DNA of 64,000 nt from Aeromonas lusitana (GCF_002812985.1 NZ_PGCP01000014.1:62001-126000), one strand, 5' to 3'; positions 9,281 through 17,893 are shown, counted from the first letter of the stretch. Notes: generated from the sequence alone by a model not told the origin. Program-made: numbers and translations.

Positions 9281-10237
9281 ATGGGTGAATGGTGGATGTG
9301 GACCGGTTTCTTCAGCATAGTGCTGGTCCTGTTATGGATTGACATACGCTTCGTCGGCGGCGGCAAGGCGCACAAGGTGTCGCTCAAAGAGGCGGGGATC
9401 TGGTCCCTCATCTGGGTGAGCGTGGCCCTGCTGTTCAACCTGGCCATCTGGCTCTGGCTGGATCACAGCGCCGGCCGTGAAATCGCCAACCAGAAGGGGC
9501 TGGAGTTCCTCACCGGCTACCTCATCGAGAAGGCGCTGGCGGTAGATAACGTCTTCGTCTGGTTGATGCTGTTTGGCTACTTTGCCATTCCGGCCGAGCT
9601 GCAGCGCCGGGTGCTGCTGTACGGGGTACTGGGTGCCATCGTGATGCGGGCCGGCATGGTGTTCGCTGGCAGCTGGCTCATCGAGCAGTTCCACTGGATC
9701 CTCTACCTGTTCGGCGCCTTCCTGCTGCTGACCGGGGTCAAGATGCTGTGGGCCGCGGACAAGGAGCCGGACTTGGCCAACAACCCGCTGCTGGGCTGGA
9801 TGCGCCGTCGCTTCAAGGTGACCGAGAACCTGGAAGGGGAGAACTTCTTCGTCTGGCGTGATGGTGTGCGCTACGCCACGCCGCTCTTGCTGATCCTGGT
9901 GCTGGTGGAAGTGAGCGACCTCATCTTCGCGGTGGACAGTATCCCGGCCATCTTCGCGGTGACCACGGATCCCTTCATCGTGCTGACCTCCAACATCTTC
10001 GCCATCATGGGTCTGCGCGCCATGTACTTCCTGCTGGCGGGTGTGGCGGAGCGCTTCGCCCTGCTCAAATACGGCCTGGCGCTGATCCTGATGTTCATCG
10101 GGGTCAAGATGTTGCTGCTGGACGTGTTCAAGATCCCGACGGGCATAGCGCTGGGTGTGGTGGCGCTGATCCTGCTGACCTCCATGGGGCTGAGCCTCTG
10201 GGTGACGCGCAAGAAAGACGGTGTGAAACCCGTGTGA
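9281..10237 (+). CDS. alx: TerC-family manganese exporter Alx
   Basis: The 318-aa polytopic membrane protein aligns with E. coli Alx (321 aa). Shared blocks include [53 protein letters not shown] and [15 protein letters not shown]. The acidic residues in the AVDNVF and AVDSIP motifs are characteristic of TerC proteins. Current work places Alx in manganese export. The upstream Mn2+ riboswitch fits this role. The start has GGAGAGG at good spacing, and a bidirectional terminator follows. Confidence 0.93.
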   Translation: MGEWWMWTGFFSIVLVLLWIDIRFVGGGKAHKVSLKEAGIWSLIWVSVALLFNLAIWLWLDHSAGREIANQKGLEFLTGYLIEKALAVDNVFVWLMLFGYFAIPAELQRRVLLYGVLGAIVMRAGMVFAGSWLIEQFHWILYLFGAFLLLTGVKMLWAADKEPDLANNPLLGWMRRRFKVTENLEGENFFVWRDGVRYATPLLLILVLVEVSDLIFAVDSIPAIFAVTTDPFIVLTSNIFAIMGLRAMYFLLAGVAERFALLKYGLALILMFIGVKMLLLDVFKIPTGIALGVVALILLTSMGLSLWVTRKKDGVKPV

Positions 10238-10250
10238 TTGCAAAACCACT

Positions 10251-10279
10251 AAAAAGGGCTCCCACGGGAGCCCTTTTTC
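10251..10279 (+). terminator. Bidirectional terminator between alx and the racemase gene
   Basis: AAAAAGGGCTCCC pairs with GGGAGCCCTTTTT around an ACG loop. A-run and U-run on both sides allow it to end both converging genes. Confidence 0.9.
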
Positions 10280-10294
10280 ATTTCAGATCCGCTA

Positions 10295-11521
10295 TCAGCG
10301 CTTGATCTTCTTGGGGTTGGTATAGCCCCAGATGGTGTACATGTCCGCCAGCAGGGCGCCATTGTACTCTTCCAGATCCGCCTGCTTCACCTCGGCCTCG
10401 CCCTGGCGGCCAAACAGCACCACCTCGTCACCGGGTTTCACTCCCTTCAGATCGGTCACGTCCACCATGATGGTGTTCATGGAGGTCTTGCCAACGACCG
10501 GCACCTTCTGACCCTGGATCAGCACATAGGCCTTGTTGCTGAGCGCACGGCGATAGCCGTCGGAGTAACCCAGCGGCAGGTTGGCCAGCAGGGAGTCGCG
10601 CTTGAGGGTGAAGGTGCGGTCATAGCCGACGGTGTTGCCAGCCGGGTAGTGATTGACCGAGGCGACCTGGGTCTTGAACGCCATCACGCGCTTGTATTCG
10701 GTGTAGGAGGGGATGGAGTCGCCGTACAGCAGGCCGCCTGGGCGGACCATGTCGAAGTAGGCATCAGGCACTTCTAGGGTGGCGAAGGAGTTGGCGGCGT
10801 GGATGGTGATCTTGCTGCGATCCAGCTTGCCCGCCTCCAGCAGCCACTGGCTGTCGAGCTTGAACTGGGCCAGACCCAGTTTGACGTCCTCTTTTTCCTC
10901 CACCGGGAAGTGGGTCATGATGCCGACCGGGGTGATGCCCTTAAGTTGCAGCATGGCCAGGGCCTCGTCCTTGGCACCGGCCTGGCGCAGGTCGATGCCG
11001 TTGCGGCTCATGCCGGCGGAGTTCAGGCCAATGTGCACCGGTACCTTGGTGTTATGACGCAGGGCGATGTCGGAGATGCCCTTGGCGCTCTCCAGGCTGC
11101 CGATGAGCTCTTCCAGCTTGTAGGGCAGCGCCTGCTCCACCTCGGTGGGGGTGGCGGCGCGGACCCGCATCAGCCGGCCTTCGAAGCCTTTCTCACGGGC
11201 CACGCGAGCCTCTTCGTTGCTGGCGATGCCGATGCAGGGGATGTTGGCCTTGACCACGGAAGGCACCAGCAGATCGATGCCGTGGCCGTAAGCGTCCGCC
11301 TTCATGATGGCGCAGATCTGCGGGCCCTTGTCACCGAGGCGATCCTTGAGAGTCTGGATGTTGTGCTCAAAGGCACCCAGATCCACTTCCAGCCAGGCGT
11401 TGGCAGCGGTCTGCTCCTGACCGTTGCGGGTGTCACTGGCGAGCGGCAGGTAGGGGGCGGCGACCGCCTGGCCGGCCAGCAGGCCGAAGACCAGGGTGGC
11501 GAGCAGGGTTTTCTTGTGCAT
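10295..11521 (-). CDS. bsr: Periplasmic broad-specificity amino-acid racemase (Bsr type, alanine racemase family)
   Basis: The 408-aa PLP enzyme has a signal peptide (MHKKTLLATLVFGLLAGQAVA) and an alanine racemase fold. The PLP lysine is K74 in IMKADAYGHG and the opposing catalytic tyrosine is Y300 in VGYDRTF. Alanine racemases for the cell wall are cytosolic, so the signal peptide together with the N-terminal extension points to the BsrV-like group. These make non-canonical D-amino acids such as D-Met, D-Leu, D-Arg and D-Lys in the periplasm and occur in Vibrio and Aeromonas. AGGA precedes the start. The gene stands alone and converges on alx. Confidence 0.9.
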   Translation of the reverse strand: MHKKTLLATLVFGLLAGQAVAAPYLPLASDTRNGQEQTAANAWLEVDLGAFEHNIQTLKDRLGDKGPQICAIMKADAYGHGIDLLVPSVVKANIPCIGIASNEEARVAREKGFEGRLMRVRAATPTEVEQALPYKLEELIGSLESAKGISDIALRHNTKVPVHIGLNSAGMSRNGIDLRQAGAKDEALAMLQLKGITPVGIMTHFPVEEKEDVKLGLAQFKLDSQWLLEAGKLDRSKITIHAANSFATLEVPDAYFDMVRPGGLLYGDSIPSYTEYKRVMAFKTQVASVNHYPAGNTVGYDRTFTLKRDSLLANLPLGYSDGYRRALSNKAYVLIQGQKVPVVGKTSMNTIMVDVTDLKGVKPGDEVVLFGRQGEAEVKQADLEEYNGALLADMYTIWGYTNPKKIKR

Positions 11522-11694
11522 GGGATGATTCCTTCTTATTGTTCCTGTTGAGGAGGTCTGGATTCAGACGCGAGAGACGGTGTTGCTGGGCTGTTGATTC
11601 TATGTAGATGATCTCTTTAACTTTTTACCCAGCCACCGGCGATGCGAGTGTATCTCATTGGCGCCATTCGTGGCACATTTTGCAGGAAGAAAAT

Positions 11695-12141
11695 ATGCGA
11701 TTCGAGCAGCGGATCCCACCCTTGTTGCTGTTTGCCGTCATAGTGCTCGCCATGTGGTTGGGGAGCGAAGAGGCGAGGGGCAGGGGCGTCTGGTTGATAC
11801 TGGCCACGGGCCTCTGGCTGGCGGGAGCTGTGCTCGGGGGCGGGGCACTGATGCACTTTCGACGCCAGCGCACCACGGTCAATCCCATTCGCCTGCAGCA
11901 GAGCCGGGTGCTGGTGACCCAGGGGGTCTATCGCATCAGCCGCAATCCCATGTACCTGGGGCTCTTGTGCTGGCTGATGGCGCTGGCCTGTTATCTCGGC
12001 GGGGTTTGGGTCTGGCTTGGCCCCTTGTTGCTGCTGGCCTGGCTCACCCGTTTTCAGATACTGCCGGAAGAGCGGGCCCTGCGCGCCCGTTTCGGGGTCG
12101 CCTATGTGCAGTACTGCCATCGGGTGAGGCGCTGGTGCTGA
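11695..12141 (+). CDS. Isoprenylcysteine carboxyl methyltransferase-like membrane protein
   Basis: The 148-aa product has four hydrophobic segments and the family motif VYRISRNPMYLGLL followed by LPEERALRARFGVAYVQY, which binds S-adenosylmethionine in the ICMT/PEMT superfamily. The start at 11695 has AGGAAG seven bases upstream, and longer frames begin without such a site. Bacterial members are methyltransferases of unknown substrate. The gene stands alone, with a hairpin terminator just downstream. Confidence 0.8.
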   Translation: MRFEQRIPPLLLFAVIVLAMWLGSEEARGRGVWLILATGLWLAGAVLGGGALMHFRRQRTTVNPIRLQQSRVLVTQGVYRISRNPMYLGLLCWLMALACYLGGVWVWLGPLLLLAWLTRFQILPEERALRARFGVAYVQYCHRVRRWC

Positions 12142-12153
12142 CGTGCGAACAAC

Positions 12154-12182
12154 AAAAAGGCCCGCAGTTGCGGGCCTTTTTC
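12154..12182 (+). terminator. Bidirectional terminator
   Basis: AAAAAGGCCCGCA pairs with TGCGGGCCTTTTT with a short loop. It serves both the methyltransferase gene (plus) and the symporter gene (minus). Confidence 0.9.
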
Positions 12183-12195
12183 ATGAGGATTTCTC

Positions 12196-13455
12196 TCACG
12201 CCTTGGCGAGTTCGCCCTCGTCCAGGGGCTGGGTCTCCCCCAGGCTGTCCTCTGTCTTGGCGACCACGCTGGCGGCGATGGCGTTGCCCAGCACGTTGGT
12301 GGCGGAGCGGCCCATGTCGAGGAAGTGGTCGATGCCGAGCAGCAGCAACAGGCCGGCTTCCGGGATGTGGAACTGGTTCAGGGTGGCGGCGATCACCACC
12401 AGGGAGGCGCGTGGCACACCCGCCATCCCCTTGGAGGTGACCATCAGCAGCAGCAGCATGGTGATCTGCTGGGCCATGGAGAGCTCGATGCCATAGGCCT
12501 GGGCGATGAACATGACCGCGAAGGTGCAGTACATCATGGAGCCGTCCAGGTTGAAGGAGTAACCCATGGGCAGCACGAAGCTGGCGATGCGCTTGTCACA
12601 ACCGAACTTTTCCAGTCGGTCGAGCGTCTTGGGGTAGGCGGCTTCGGAGCTGGCGGTGGAGAAGGCCAGCAGGATGGGCTCGCGGATCATGGCGAGCAGG
12701 GTCAGCACCCGGCGACGAATGAACAGGCTGCCCATCAGGATCAGCAGCAGCCAGAGGCAGGCCAGCGCCAGGTAGAACTGGGCCATGAAGCTGCCGTAGG
12801 TGACCAGGATGCCGAGGCCCTCCTTGGCGACCATGGCGGCGATGGCGCCGAACACCGCGAAGGGTGCGAAGTTCATCACGTAGCCGGTGACTTTCAGCAT
12901 GATCTCGGCGGTGCTGGCCATCAGGGTGACCACGGGTCTGGCCAGATCGCCGAGAGCGGCGGCGGCCAGGCCGAAGAACAGGGAGAACACCACTATCTGC
13001 AGGATCTCGTTGGTGGCCATGGCTTCGATCACGCTTTTCGGGATGGCGTGGGTCACGAAGTCCTTGAGGGTGATGGCGCCGGCGGCGACCCCTGAGGTCG
13101 CGGTGTCATCGGGCAGGGAGAGGGAGAGGCCCACACCCGGTTGCAGCAAGGTGACCATCACCAGCCCCAGTGTCAGGGACATGAGCGAGGCCAGCATGAA
13201 CCAGCCGAGGGTCTTGGCGCCGATGCGGCCCACGGTACGGGTGTCGCCCATCTTGGCGATGCCGACCACCAGGGTGGTGAACACCAGAGGCGCGATGATC
13301 ATCTTGATAAGACGCAGGAAGATGTCGGTCAAGATGGTGATGTTGCTGGCAAAATCGGCTGCCTCTGCAGGCGCCAGCAGGCGGTAGCCCTGGCCAGTAG
13401 CAATGCCAAGCAGCATCGCGATAAGGATGGCTACCGTCAATTTGTTCATTTTCAT
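12196..13455 (-). CDS. Dicarboxylate/amino acid:cation symporter (DAACS family)
   Basis: The 419-aa inner-membrane carrier starts at ATG 13455 (MKMNKLTVAILIAMLLG). It has the DAACS signatures: the serine-rich reentrant loop FSTASSEAAYPKT, then GYSFNLDGSMMYCTFAVMFIAQAYG, the second reentrant region TSKGMAGVPRASLVVIAATL and DHFLDMGRSATNVLGNAIA. These proteins couple uptake of glutamate, aspartate or C4-dicarboxylates to H+ or Na+. Exact substrate cannot be read from sequence, but similarity is closer to the GltP/GltT-like branch than to DctA. Overall length is normal for the family. Confidence 0.9.
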   Translation of the reverse strand: MKMNKLTVAILIAMLLGIATGQGYRLLAPAEAADFASNITILTDIFLRLIKMIIAPLVFTTLVVGIAKMGDTRTVGRIGAKTLGWFMLASLMSLTLGLVMVTLLQPGVGLSLSLPDDTATSGVAAGAITLKDFVTHAIPKSVIEAMATNEILQIVVFSLFFGLAAAALGDLARPVVTLMASTAEIMLKVTGYVMNFAPFAVFGAIAAMVAKEGLGILVTYGSFMAQFYLALACLWLLLILMGSLFIRRRVLTLLAMIREPILLAFSTASSEAAYPKTLDRLEKFGCDKRIASFVLPMGYSFNLDGSMMYCTFAVMFIAQAYGIELSMAQQITMLLLLMVTSKGMAGVPRASLVVIAATLNQFHIPEAGLLLLLGIDHFLDMGRSATNVLGNAIAASVVAKTEDSLGETQPLDEGELAKA

Positions 13456-13659
13456 GGGGGTGTCCCAGTGTCGATATTGCAGTGCGTGTGCCGGTGGCAA
13501 GGGTGCCACCTTAGTCCGTTTTTGTGATCCGGGCCATGGAATCCTGACAGCCGGTGTGCTCGCAGCATGCCTAATCACGAAATGGAAATCCAGCGGCTTA
13601 TGGCAGAACTTTATGTTGTTATTAGTTGTATGTGATATGGATCTTGCATTTAACTTATA

Positions 13660-14136
13660 TTAATCACTGTTTATTTTTGCATTTGCAATATAAATCGCTT
13701 CCATACTCTTCTCGCTCGAGGGTCGGTGAGCCAGGGTGAAGATCAGCAGGGCCGAGATGCGATGCTCCACGTGCATCTCGTCCATGAAGGTATCGGGTTC
13801 GTATTCATCGAAGCCAAACTGGGGGCGCGTCTGGGTGACTCTCACCGCGTCTCGCGCCAGGGTCAGCTCCTGCACGTCAACCCAGGCATAGCCCTGCGCC
13901 AACGCCATCTCGCCCGCCCGCTTGAGCACGTATTTACGGGCCGTCTCCCTGTCCACCAGATCGTTGCCCACAAACTCCAGCTGCCACTTGTCGGCGCCAA
14001 GACGGGTCTCGGAGAAGCCGGTCTGGCCGTTCCAGAAGGATTTCTCGCTGTCATAGGCGGTGGCGCAGCCACCGAGCTGGGTCAGCAACAGGGCGCACAG
14101 GGCGAGGCAAAGGAGGGGAGAGCGGGGGAGCGACAT
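13660..14136 (-). CDS. Small lipoprotein, CC0125/CC1285-like family
   Basis: The 158-aa product begins MSLPRSPLLCL with a lipoprotein signal ending LGGC-AT, so the mature protein is lipid-anchored. The body contains GFSETRLGADKWQLEFVGN followed by TARKYVLKRAGEMALAQGY, a pattern I associate with the CC0125/CC1285 lipoproteins. No function is established. The start at 14136 is chosen because the lipoprotein signal begins there; the frame extends upstream to 14262. It lies between the symporter gene and tRNA-Pro, all on the minus strand. Confidence 0.7.
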   Translation of the reverse strand: MSLPRSPLLCLALCALLLTQLGGCATAYDSEKSFWNGQTGFSETRLGADKWQLEFVGNDLVDRETARKYVLKRAGEMALAQGYAWVDVQELTLARDAVRVTQTRPQFGFDEYEPDTFMDEMHVEHRISALLIFTLAHRPSSEKSMEAIYIANAKINSD

Positions 14137-14265
14137 CTTGCAGGCCGGTTGACGAAACACCGGATCACTAGAGCACAAACCCCGGAGCGAGACAATCATA
14201 GGCAAACGGATGACGAGGCGCCTTGCCGTGTTCCAAGGCTGGCAACCCCGATGCGGAGCCAAAAG

Positions 14266-14296
14266 AAAAGGCCTTGTCGTTTGACAAGGCCTTTCT
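14266..14296 (-). terminator. Terminator downstream of tRNA-Pro
   Basis: AAGGCCTTGTC (14268-14278) pairs with GACAAGGCCTT (14283-14293). Read on the minus strand it ends in TTTTCTTTT. Confidence 0.85.
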
Positions 14297-14305
14297 CGGG
14301 GAATT

Positions 14306-14382
14306 TGGTCGGTGTGAGAGGATTCGAACCTCCGACCCTCTACACCCCATGCAGATGCGCTACCTGGCTGCGCTACACACCG
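14306..14382 (-). tRNA. tRNA-Pro (anticodon GGG)
   Basis: The 77-nt cloverleaf reads CGGTGTG for the acceptor 5' strand, GCGC/GCGC D-arm, anticodon arm TCTGC-ATGGGGT-GTAGA with GGG at the anticodon, T-arm GGAGG-TTCGAAT-CCTCT, acceptor 3' strand CACACCG, discriminator A and encoded CCA. It closely resembles E. coli proL. It is transcribed alone, from the promoter at 14411-14439 to the terminator at 14266-14296. Confidence 0.96.
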
Positions 14383-14410
14383 ACGGAGTCAGCTCGGCTG
14401 ACGGGGGCTG

Positions 14411-14439
14411 AGTTTATGGATATGGTCCTGCCCTGTCAA
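14411..14439 (-). promoter_or_regulatory. Sigma-70 promoter of tRNA-Pro
   Basis: On the minus strand TTGACA (14439-14434), a 17-base spacer and TAAACT (14416-14411) are followed by a GC-rich discriminator, which is usual for stable-RNA promoters under stringent control. The tRNA 5' end is about 22 bases downstream of the expected start. Confidence 0.7.
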
Positions 14440-14544
14440 CAGGGGAAATGGTACTTCGAGACCGTTCGCCTGCTTTGCGAGCAACTTCGGATCAAAGTGC
14501 GACCAAGGGCTCCCTTTTTCGGCGCCAATCCGCCCGCCCCTATG

Positions 14545-14573
14545 AAAAACGGCCGCCCTGATGGGCGACCGTT
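14545..14573 (-). terminator. Terminator downstream of the pyrC tail copies
   Basis: On the minus strand ACGGTCGCCC and GGGCGGCCGT form a stem with an ATCA loop, followed by TTTTTC. It lies next to the orphan pyrC tail rather than next to the intact gene. Confidence 0.8.
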
Positions 14574-14599
14574 TGGCACTCACTGCCATAAGGCCGTGA

Positions 14600-14712
14600 T
14601 CAGCGGTTGAAGGTCAGCCGCTTGCCGAGCACCGGATCGGTGACCTGGCCGTTTTGCCAGGCGATCTGGCCGTTGACCAGGGTCACCTCAAGGATGGCGC
14701 TCTGGAAGCGGT
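14600..14712 (-). pseudogene. Orphan second copy of the pyrC 3' end
   Basis: This stretch repeats the last ~110 bases of the adjacent dihydroorotase gene (14725-14834) including the stop codon. It differs by several point changes and one 3-base insertion. In the old frame it reads RFQSAILEVTLVNGQ... to TFNR-stop, so the differences keep the frame. It has no start and no upstream coding part. The transcription terminator sits next to this copy, suggesting that it is the older resident gene end. The intact gene may have arrived by duplication or allele insertion. Confidence 0.85.
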
Positions 14713-14724
14713 TAACCTCTCATA

Positions 14725-16068
14725 TCAGCGGTTGAAGGTCAGCCGCTTGCCGAGCACCTGATCGGTGACCTGACCGTTTTGCCAGGCAATCTGGCCGTTG
14801 ACCAGGGTCATCTCGATGGTGCTCTGGAAGCGGTAGCCGTTGAACGGCGACCAGCCGCACAGGTAGAGCAGGTTGCTGTCGTTGACCACATAGGGCTTGC
14901 CGAGATCCAGCAGCACCAGGTCGGCGAAGTAACCCTCGCGGATGTAGCCACGATCCTGCACCTGGAAGCGCTCGGCCACCGCGTGGGAGGTCTTCTTGAC
15001 GATGGTCTCCAGTGAGAAGACACCGTTGTGGTAGAGCTCCAGCAGGGCCTGCAGAGAGTGCTGCACCAAGGGCACGCCGGACGGCGCCTTGAAGTAGCTG
15101 TTCTGCTTCTCTTCCCAGGTGTGGGGGGCGTGGTCGGTGGCGATGATGTCCAGCACGTCGTTGCGTACCGCATCCAGCAGGGCATGCTGATCCGCCGCGC
15201 TCTTCACCGCCGGGTTGCACTTGATCTGGCTGCCCAGGGTGTCGTAGTCCGCCTCGTTGAAGAAGAGGTGATGCACGCACACCTCGGCGGTGATGTTCTT
15301 GTCTTTGAGATCCTTCAGATCCGGCGTCGCGGTAAAGAGCGACAGCTCCTTGGCCGTGGTCAGGTGCAGCACATGCAGCTTGGCGCCGTATTTCTTCGCC
15401 AGCCCCACCGCCATGCTAGAGGATTTGTAGCAGGCATCGGCGCTGCGGATGCGGCCGTGCTCGCGCATCGGCACGTCCTCGCCCCACTTGGCGCGGGCCT
15501 CGTCTTCCAACACCTTGATGGACGGGGTGTCCTCGCAGTGGGTGACTATCATCACCGGACTCTCGCGGAAGATGGCCGCCAGGGTCTCCTGGTTGTCTAC
15601 CAGCATGTTGCCGGTGGAGGCACCCATGAAGATCTTGATGCCGCAGGACTGCTTGGGATCGAGCTTCTTGATCTCTTCCAGGTTGTCGTTGGTGGCACCC
15701 AGGTAGAAGCTGTAGTTGGCGGCGGCGGAGTTGGCGGCTATCTGGTATTTGGCTTCGAGGACATCGATGGTGGTGGTCTGGGGATTGACGTTGGGCATTT
15801 CCATGAAGCTGGTGGTTCCACCTGCCACGGCGGCCCGGGATTCACTGGCGATGGTGCCCTTGTGGGTCAGGCCGGGCTCCCGGAAGTGGACCTGATCGTC
15901 GATCATCCCGGGGATGAGGTGACGACCCGCGGCATCGATCACCACGGCATCCGGGGCGCTGATGTCGGGGGCGATGCGCGCTATCCTTTCCCCCTCGATC
16001 AACACGTCGGATGCATAGATGCGGCCTTCGTTGACCAGGGTGGCATTCTTGATAAGCAATTTGTTCAT
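14725..16068 (-). CDS. pyrC: Dihydroorotase (class I type)
   Basis: The 447-aa amidohydrolase-fold enzyme should cyclise carbamoyl-aspartate to dihydroorotate in pyrimidine synthesis. Visible motifs are DDQVHFREPGLTHKG, the metal-bridging lysine context GIKIFMGAST, THCED, LHVLHLTT and the catalytic aspartate in IATDHAPHT. The first metal-binding H of the usual HxH motif is Q here. I recall DQVHFREPG as typical of a subfamily common in Bacteroidetes, so it need not mean loss of activity. Start at 16068 is the conserved MNKLLIKNATLV; the frame is open a further 23 codons upstream. Allantoinase or hydantoinase is a less likely alternative. A partial copy of its 3' end lies just downstream. Confidence 0.85.
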   Translation of the reverse strand: MNKLLIKNATLVNEGRIYASDVLIEGERIARIAPDISAPDAVVIDAAGRHLIPGMIDDQVHFREPGLTHKGTIASESRAAVAGGTTSFMEMPNVNPQTTTIDVLEAKYQIAANSAAANYSFYLGATNDNLEEIKKLDPKQSCGIKIFMGASTGNMLVDNQETLAAIFRESPVMIVTHCEDTPSIKVLEDEARAKWGEDVPMREHGRIRSADACYKSSSMAVGLAKKYGAKLHVLHLTTAKELSLFTATPDLKDLKDKNITAEVCVHHLFFNEADYDTLGSQIKCNPAVKSAADQHALLDAVRNDVLDIIATDHAPHTWEEKQNSYFKAPSGVPLVQHSLQALLELYHNGVFSLETIVKKTSHAVAERFQVQDRGYIREGYFADLVLLDLGKPYVVNDSNLLYLCGWSPFNGYRFQSTIEMTLVNGQIAWQNGQVTDQVLGKRLTFNR

Positions 16069-16147
16069 GGGGGGTTCCAGTTCCTTTGCCGATAATCCGG
16101 GGTCATAATATCCCAAACTGCACTTTCTCTGTAGCAAGGTCTGAGTG

Positions 16148-17023
16148 ATGAAGTTATTTGTAAGAGATTTGACCGTTATCGACTCCAGCTATCTGTGTGA
16201 ACGCCGTGGCATGGTAGGGGAGAGCTGGCTGGTCGACATCGAAATGAGCGGTGAGCTCAACGAGATGAGCATGCTGCTGGACTTCGGCCGGGTGAAGAAA
16301 CTCATCAAGTCCATCATAGACGAAGAGGTGGATCACAAGCTGCTGGTGCCGACCGGCTGTGGCCTGGTACACATAGCTGCGCTGGATAACGACGAGTGCA
16401 CAGTGGATCTGTTGCGCCCGGCGCGCTCCATCCATCTGCGCAGCCCGTCCCAGGCATTCGCCTTCATTCCGGCGCCACAGGTGGACAAGGAATCCGTGAC
16501 CCGTTACCTGCTGGGGGTGCTGGCCACCCGCTTGCCGGGCAACATCAAGGACTTGTCCCTGACCCTGCGCCAGGAGCGTCTCGACGGCGCCTTCTACCAC
16601 TACAGCCATGGCCTGAAGAAGCACGACGGCAACTGTCAGCGCATCGCCCACGGTCACCGCTCTCCCATCGAGATCTTGGTGGATGGGGAGCGGGACGAGG
16701 AGCTGGAGCTGAACTGGGCCGAGCGCTGGAACGACATCTACCTCGGCACCCAGGAAGATCAGGTCTCCCTGTCCGAGCTGGATTTAAGCGATCTTGCCAA
16801 GGCCCATCTGGGTGAGCATCACCTCGGCTTCAAGTACGTGGCACCCCAGGGGCTGTTCCAGCTGGCCATGCCGGCGGCGGAGGTGGAGATGATCGACACC
16901 GACACCACCATAGAGTTGCTGGCTCACTACATTGCCCGCGAAGTGAAAAAGCAAGTGGGTGACAAGTTCGTGAAGATCGTCGCCTATGAAGGGGTCGGCA
17001 AGGGCGCCATCGCCTACGCCTGA
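16148..17023 (+). CDS. 6-carboxytetrahydropterin synthase/QueD-like protein, two-domain form
   Basis: The 291-aa product is about twice the length of QueD (about 120 aa). The N-terminal half has the pattern LNEMSMLLDFGRVKKLIKSIIDEEVDHKLLVPTG, matching the MVxDF...DHxxLN part of QueD but lacking the zinc histidines. The second half carries the other signatures: FYHYSHGLKKHDGNC and AHGHRSPIEILVDGE, with the H...C...HGH residues expected for zinc and catalysis. So it may be a tandem or rearranged PTPS fold. A role in queuosine or pterin chemistry is inferred only. ATG 16148 is preceded by AAGG; a GTG at 16145 is also possible. It diverges from pyrC. Confidence 0.75.
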   Translation: MKLFVRDLTVIDSSYLCERRGMVGESWLVDIEMSGELNEMSMLLDFGRVKKLIKSIIDEEVDHKLLVPTGCGLVHIAALDNDECTVDLLRPARSIHLRSPSQAFAFIPAPQVDKESVTRYLLGVLATRLPGNIKDLSLTLRQERLDGAFYHYSHGLKKHDGNCQRIAHGHRSPIEILVDGERDEELELNWAERWNDIYLGTQEDQVSLSELDLSDLAKAHLGEHHLGFKYVAPQGLFQLAMPAAEVEMIDTDTTIELLAHYIAREVKKQVGDKFVKIVAYEGVGKGAIAYA

Positions 17024-17030
17024 TCTGGCA

Positions 17031-17064
17031 ATAAAAAAGGCTCCCGATGGGAGCCTTTTTTATT
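17031..17064 (+). terminator. Bidirectional terminator
   Basis: AAAAAAGGCTCCC and GGGAGCCTTTTTT pair around a GAT loop, between the QueD-like gene and the convergent LysE-family gene. Confidence 0.92.
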
Positions 17065-17087
17065 GCCTGCGTGGCGGCTGACAGGCC

Positions 17088-17720
17088 TTAGCTGCGGCCC
17101 TGGGCCAGCAGACGGACGGCGAGCAAACCGAGAACTGTGGCCATCAGATAGCGTTGCACCGCGAGCCAGAGCCGGTGGCGGGCAAACCAGCCCGAGATCT
17201 GGGCGGCAGACAGGGCTATCCCCAAGTTGACGGCGGCGCTGATAAGCAGTTGTACCGTGCCGAGTTGCAGGCTCTGGCCGAGCACTGAGCCCGTATCCGG
17301 TGAGATAAATTGGGGCAATACCGAGAGATAGAAGATGGCGACCTTGGGGTTGAGCACGCTGGTGAGCAGGCCCATCAGAAACAGCCGGCCGGCGGAGTGG
17401 GCGGGCAAGGAGGATGGCTCGAACGGGGAGATCGAGCCAGGTTTTATCCCCTGCCAGGCCATCCACAGCAGGTAGAGGGCGCCGGCGACTTTAAGCAGCT
17501 CATAGCCCATGGGGATCGCCATGAAGAGCGCGGTCAGGCCGACGGCGGCGCACAGCATGTGGACGCTGAAGCCGAGCACCACGCCCCCCCATGACATGAT
17601 GGCCGCCACCCGCCCCTGGCAGAGGGCGCGGGAGAGCAGGTAGATCATGTTCGGGCCCGGGGTCAGGGCCATCAGCAGGGAGGCGGCGGCAAACAGCAGT
17701 AACTGGCTAAGGGAGATCAT
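17088..17720 (-). CDS. LysE/RhtB family amino-acid exporter
   Basis: The 210-aa membrane protein has six hydrophobic segments and the family signature MALTPGPNMIYLLSRALCQGR near the N-terminus, then GLLTSVLNPKVAIFYLSVLPQF in the middle. LysE/RhtB proteins export amino acids such as threonine, homoserine lactone, leucine or lysine; the substrate cannot be assigned here. The start at 17720 has AGGA at good spacing and the frame extends upstream without one. It converges on the QueD-like gene. Confidence 0.9.
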   Translation of the reverse strand: MISLSQLLLFAAASLLMALTPGPNMIYLLSRALCQGRVAAIMSWGGVVLGFSVHMLCAAVGLTALFMAIPMGYELLKVAGALYLLWMAWQGIKPGSISPFEPSSLPAHSAGRLFLMGLLTSVLNPKVAIFYLSVLPQFISPDTGSVLGQSLQLGTVQLLISAAVNLGIALSAAQISGWFARHRLWLAVQRYLMATVLGLLAVRLLAQGRS

Positions 17721-17848
17721 GACCACATCCTGAGGGCGACCGGGTCGCAAAGGGAAACATAGGGCCATGCTGGCTCAGGGGAGGGCGGCTGTCCGTGACC
17801 GGGATCAGTCTTTTCCCCTCTGGCCTGCACGGCAATGGAAGCGGCAAT

Positions 17849-17874
17849 GAAAAAGGGGCCCGTCGGCCCCTTCA
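17849..17874 (-). terminator. Terminator of the chemoreceptor gene
   Basis: On the minus strand AAGGGGCC, loop GACG, GGCCCCTT, then TTTCATT. It lies 20 bases after the stop codon. Confidence 0.88.
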
Positions 17875-17893
17875 CAATACGGTGTGGAACGAG

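Noticed and set aside
9031-9447. A 138-codon minus-strand frame over the alx leader
   Set aside because: It overlaps the riboswitch and the alx start, has no ribosome-binding site and no family.
14725-16068. Catalytically dead dihydroorotase because of the missing first histidine
   Set aside because: The same DQVHFREPG motif is, to my knowledge, typical of a functional subfamily; the other ligands are intact.
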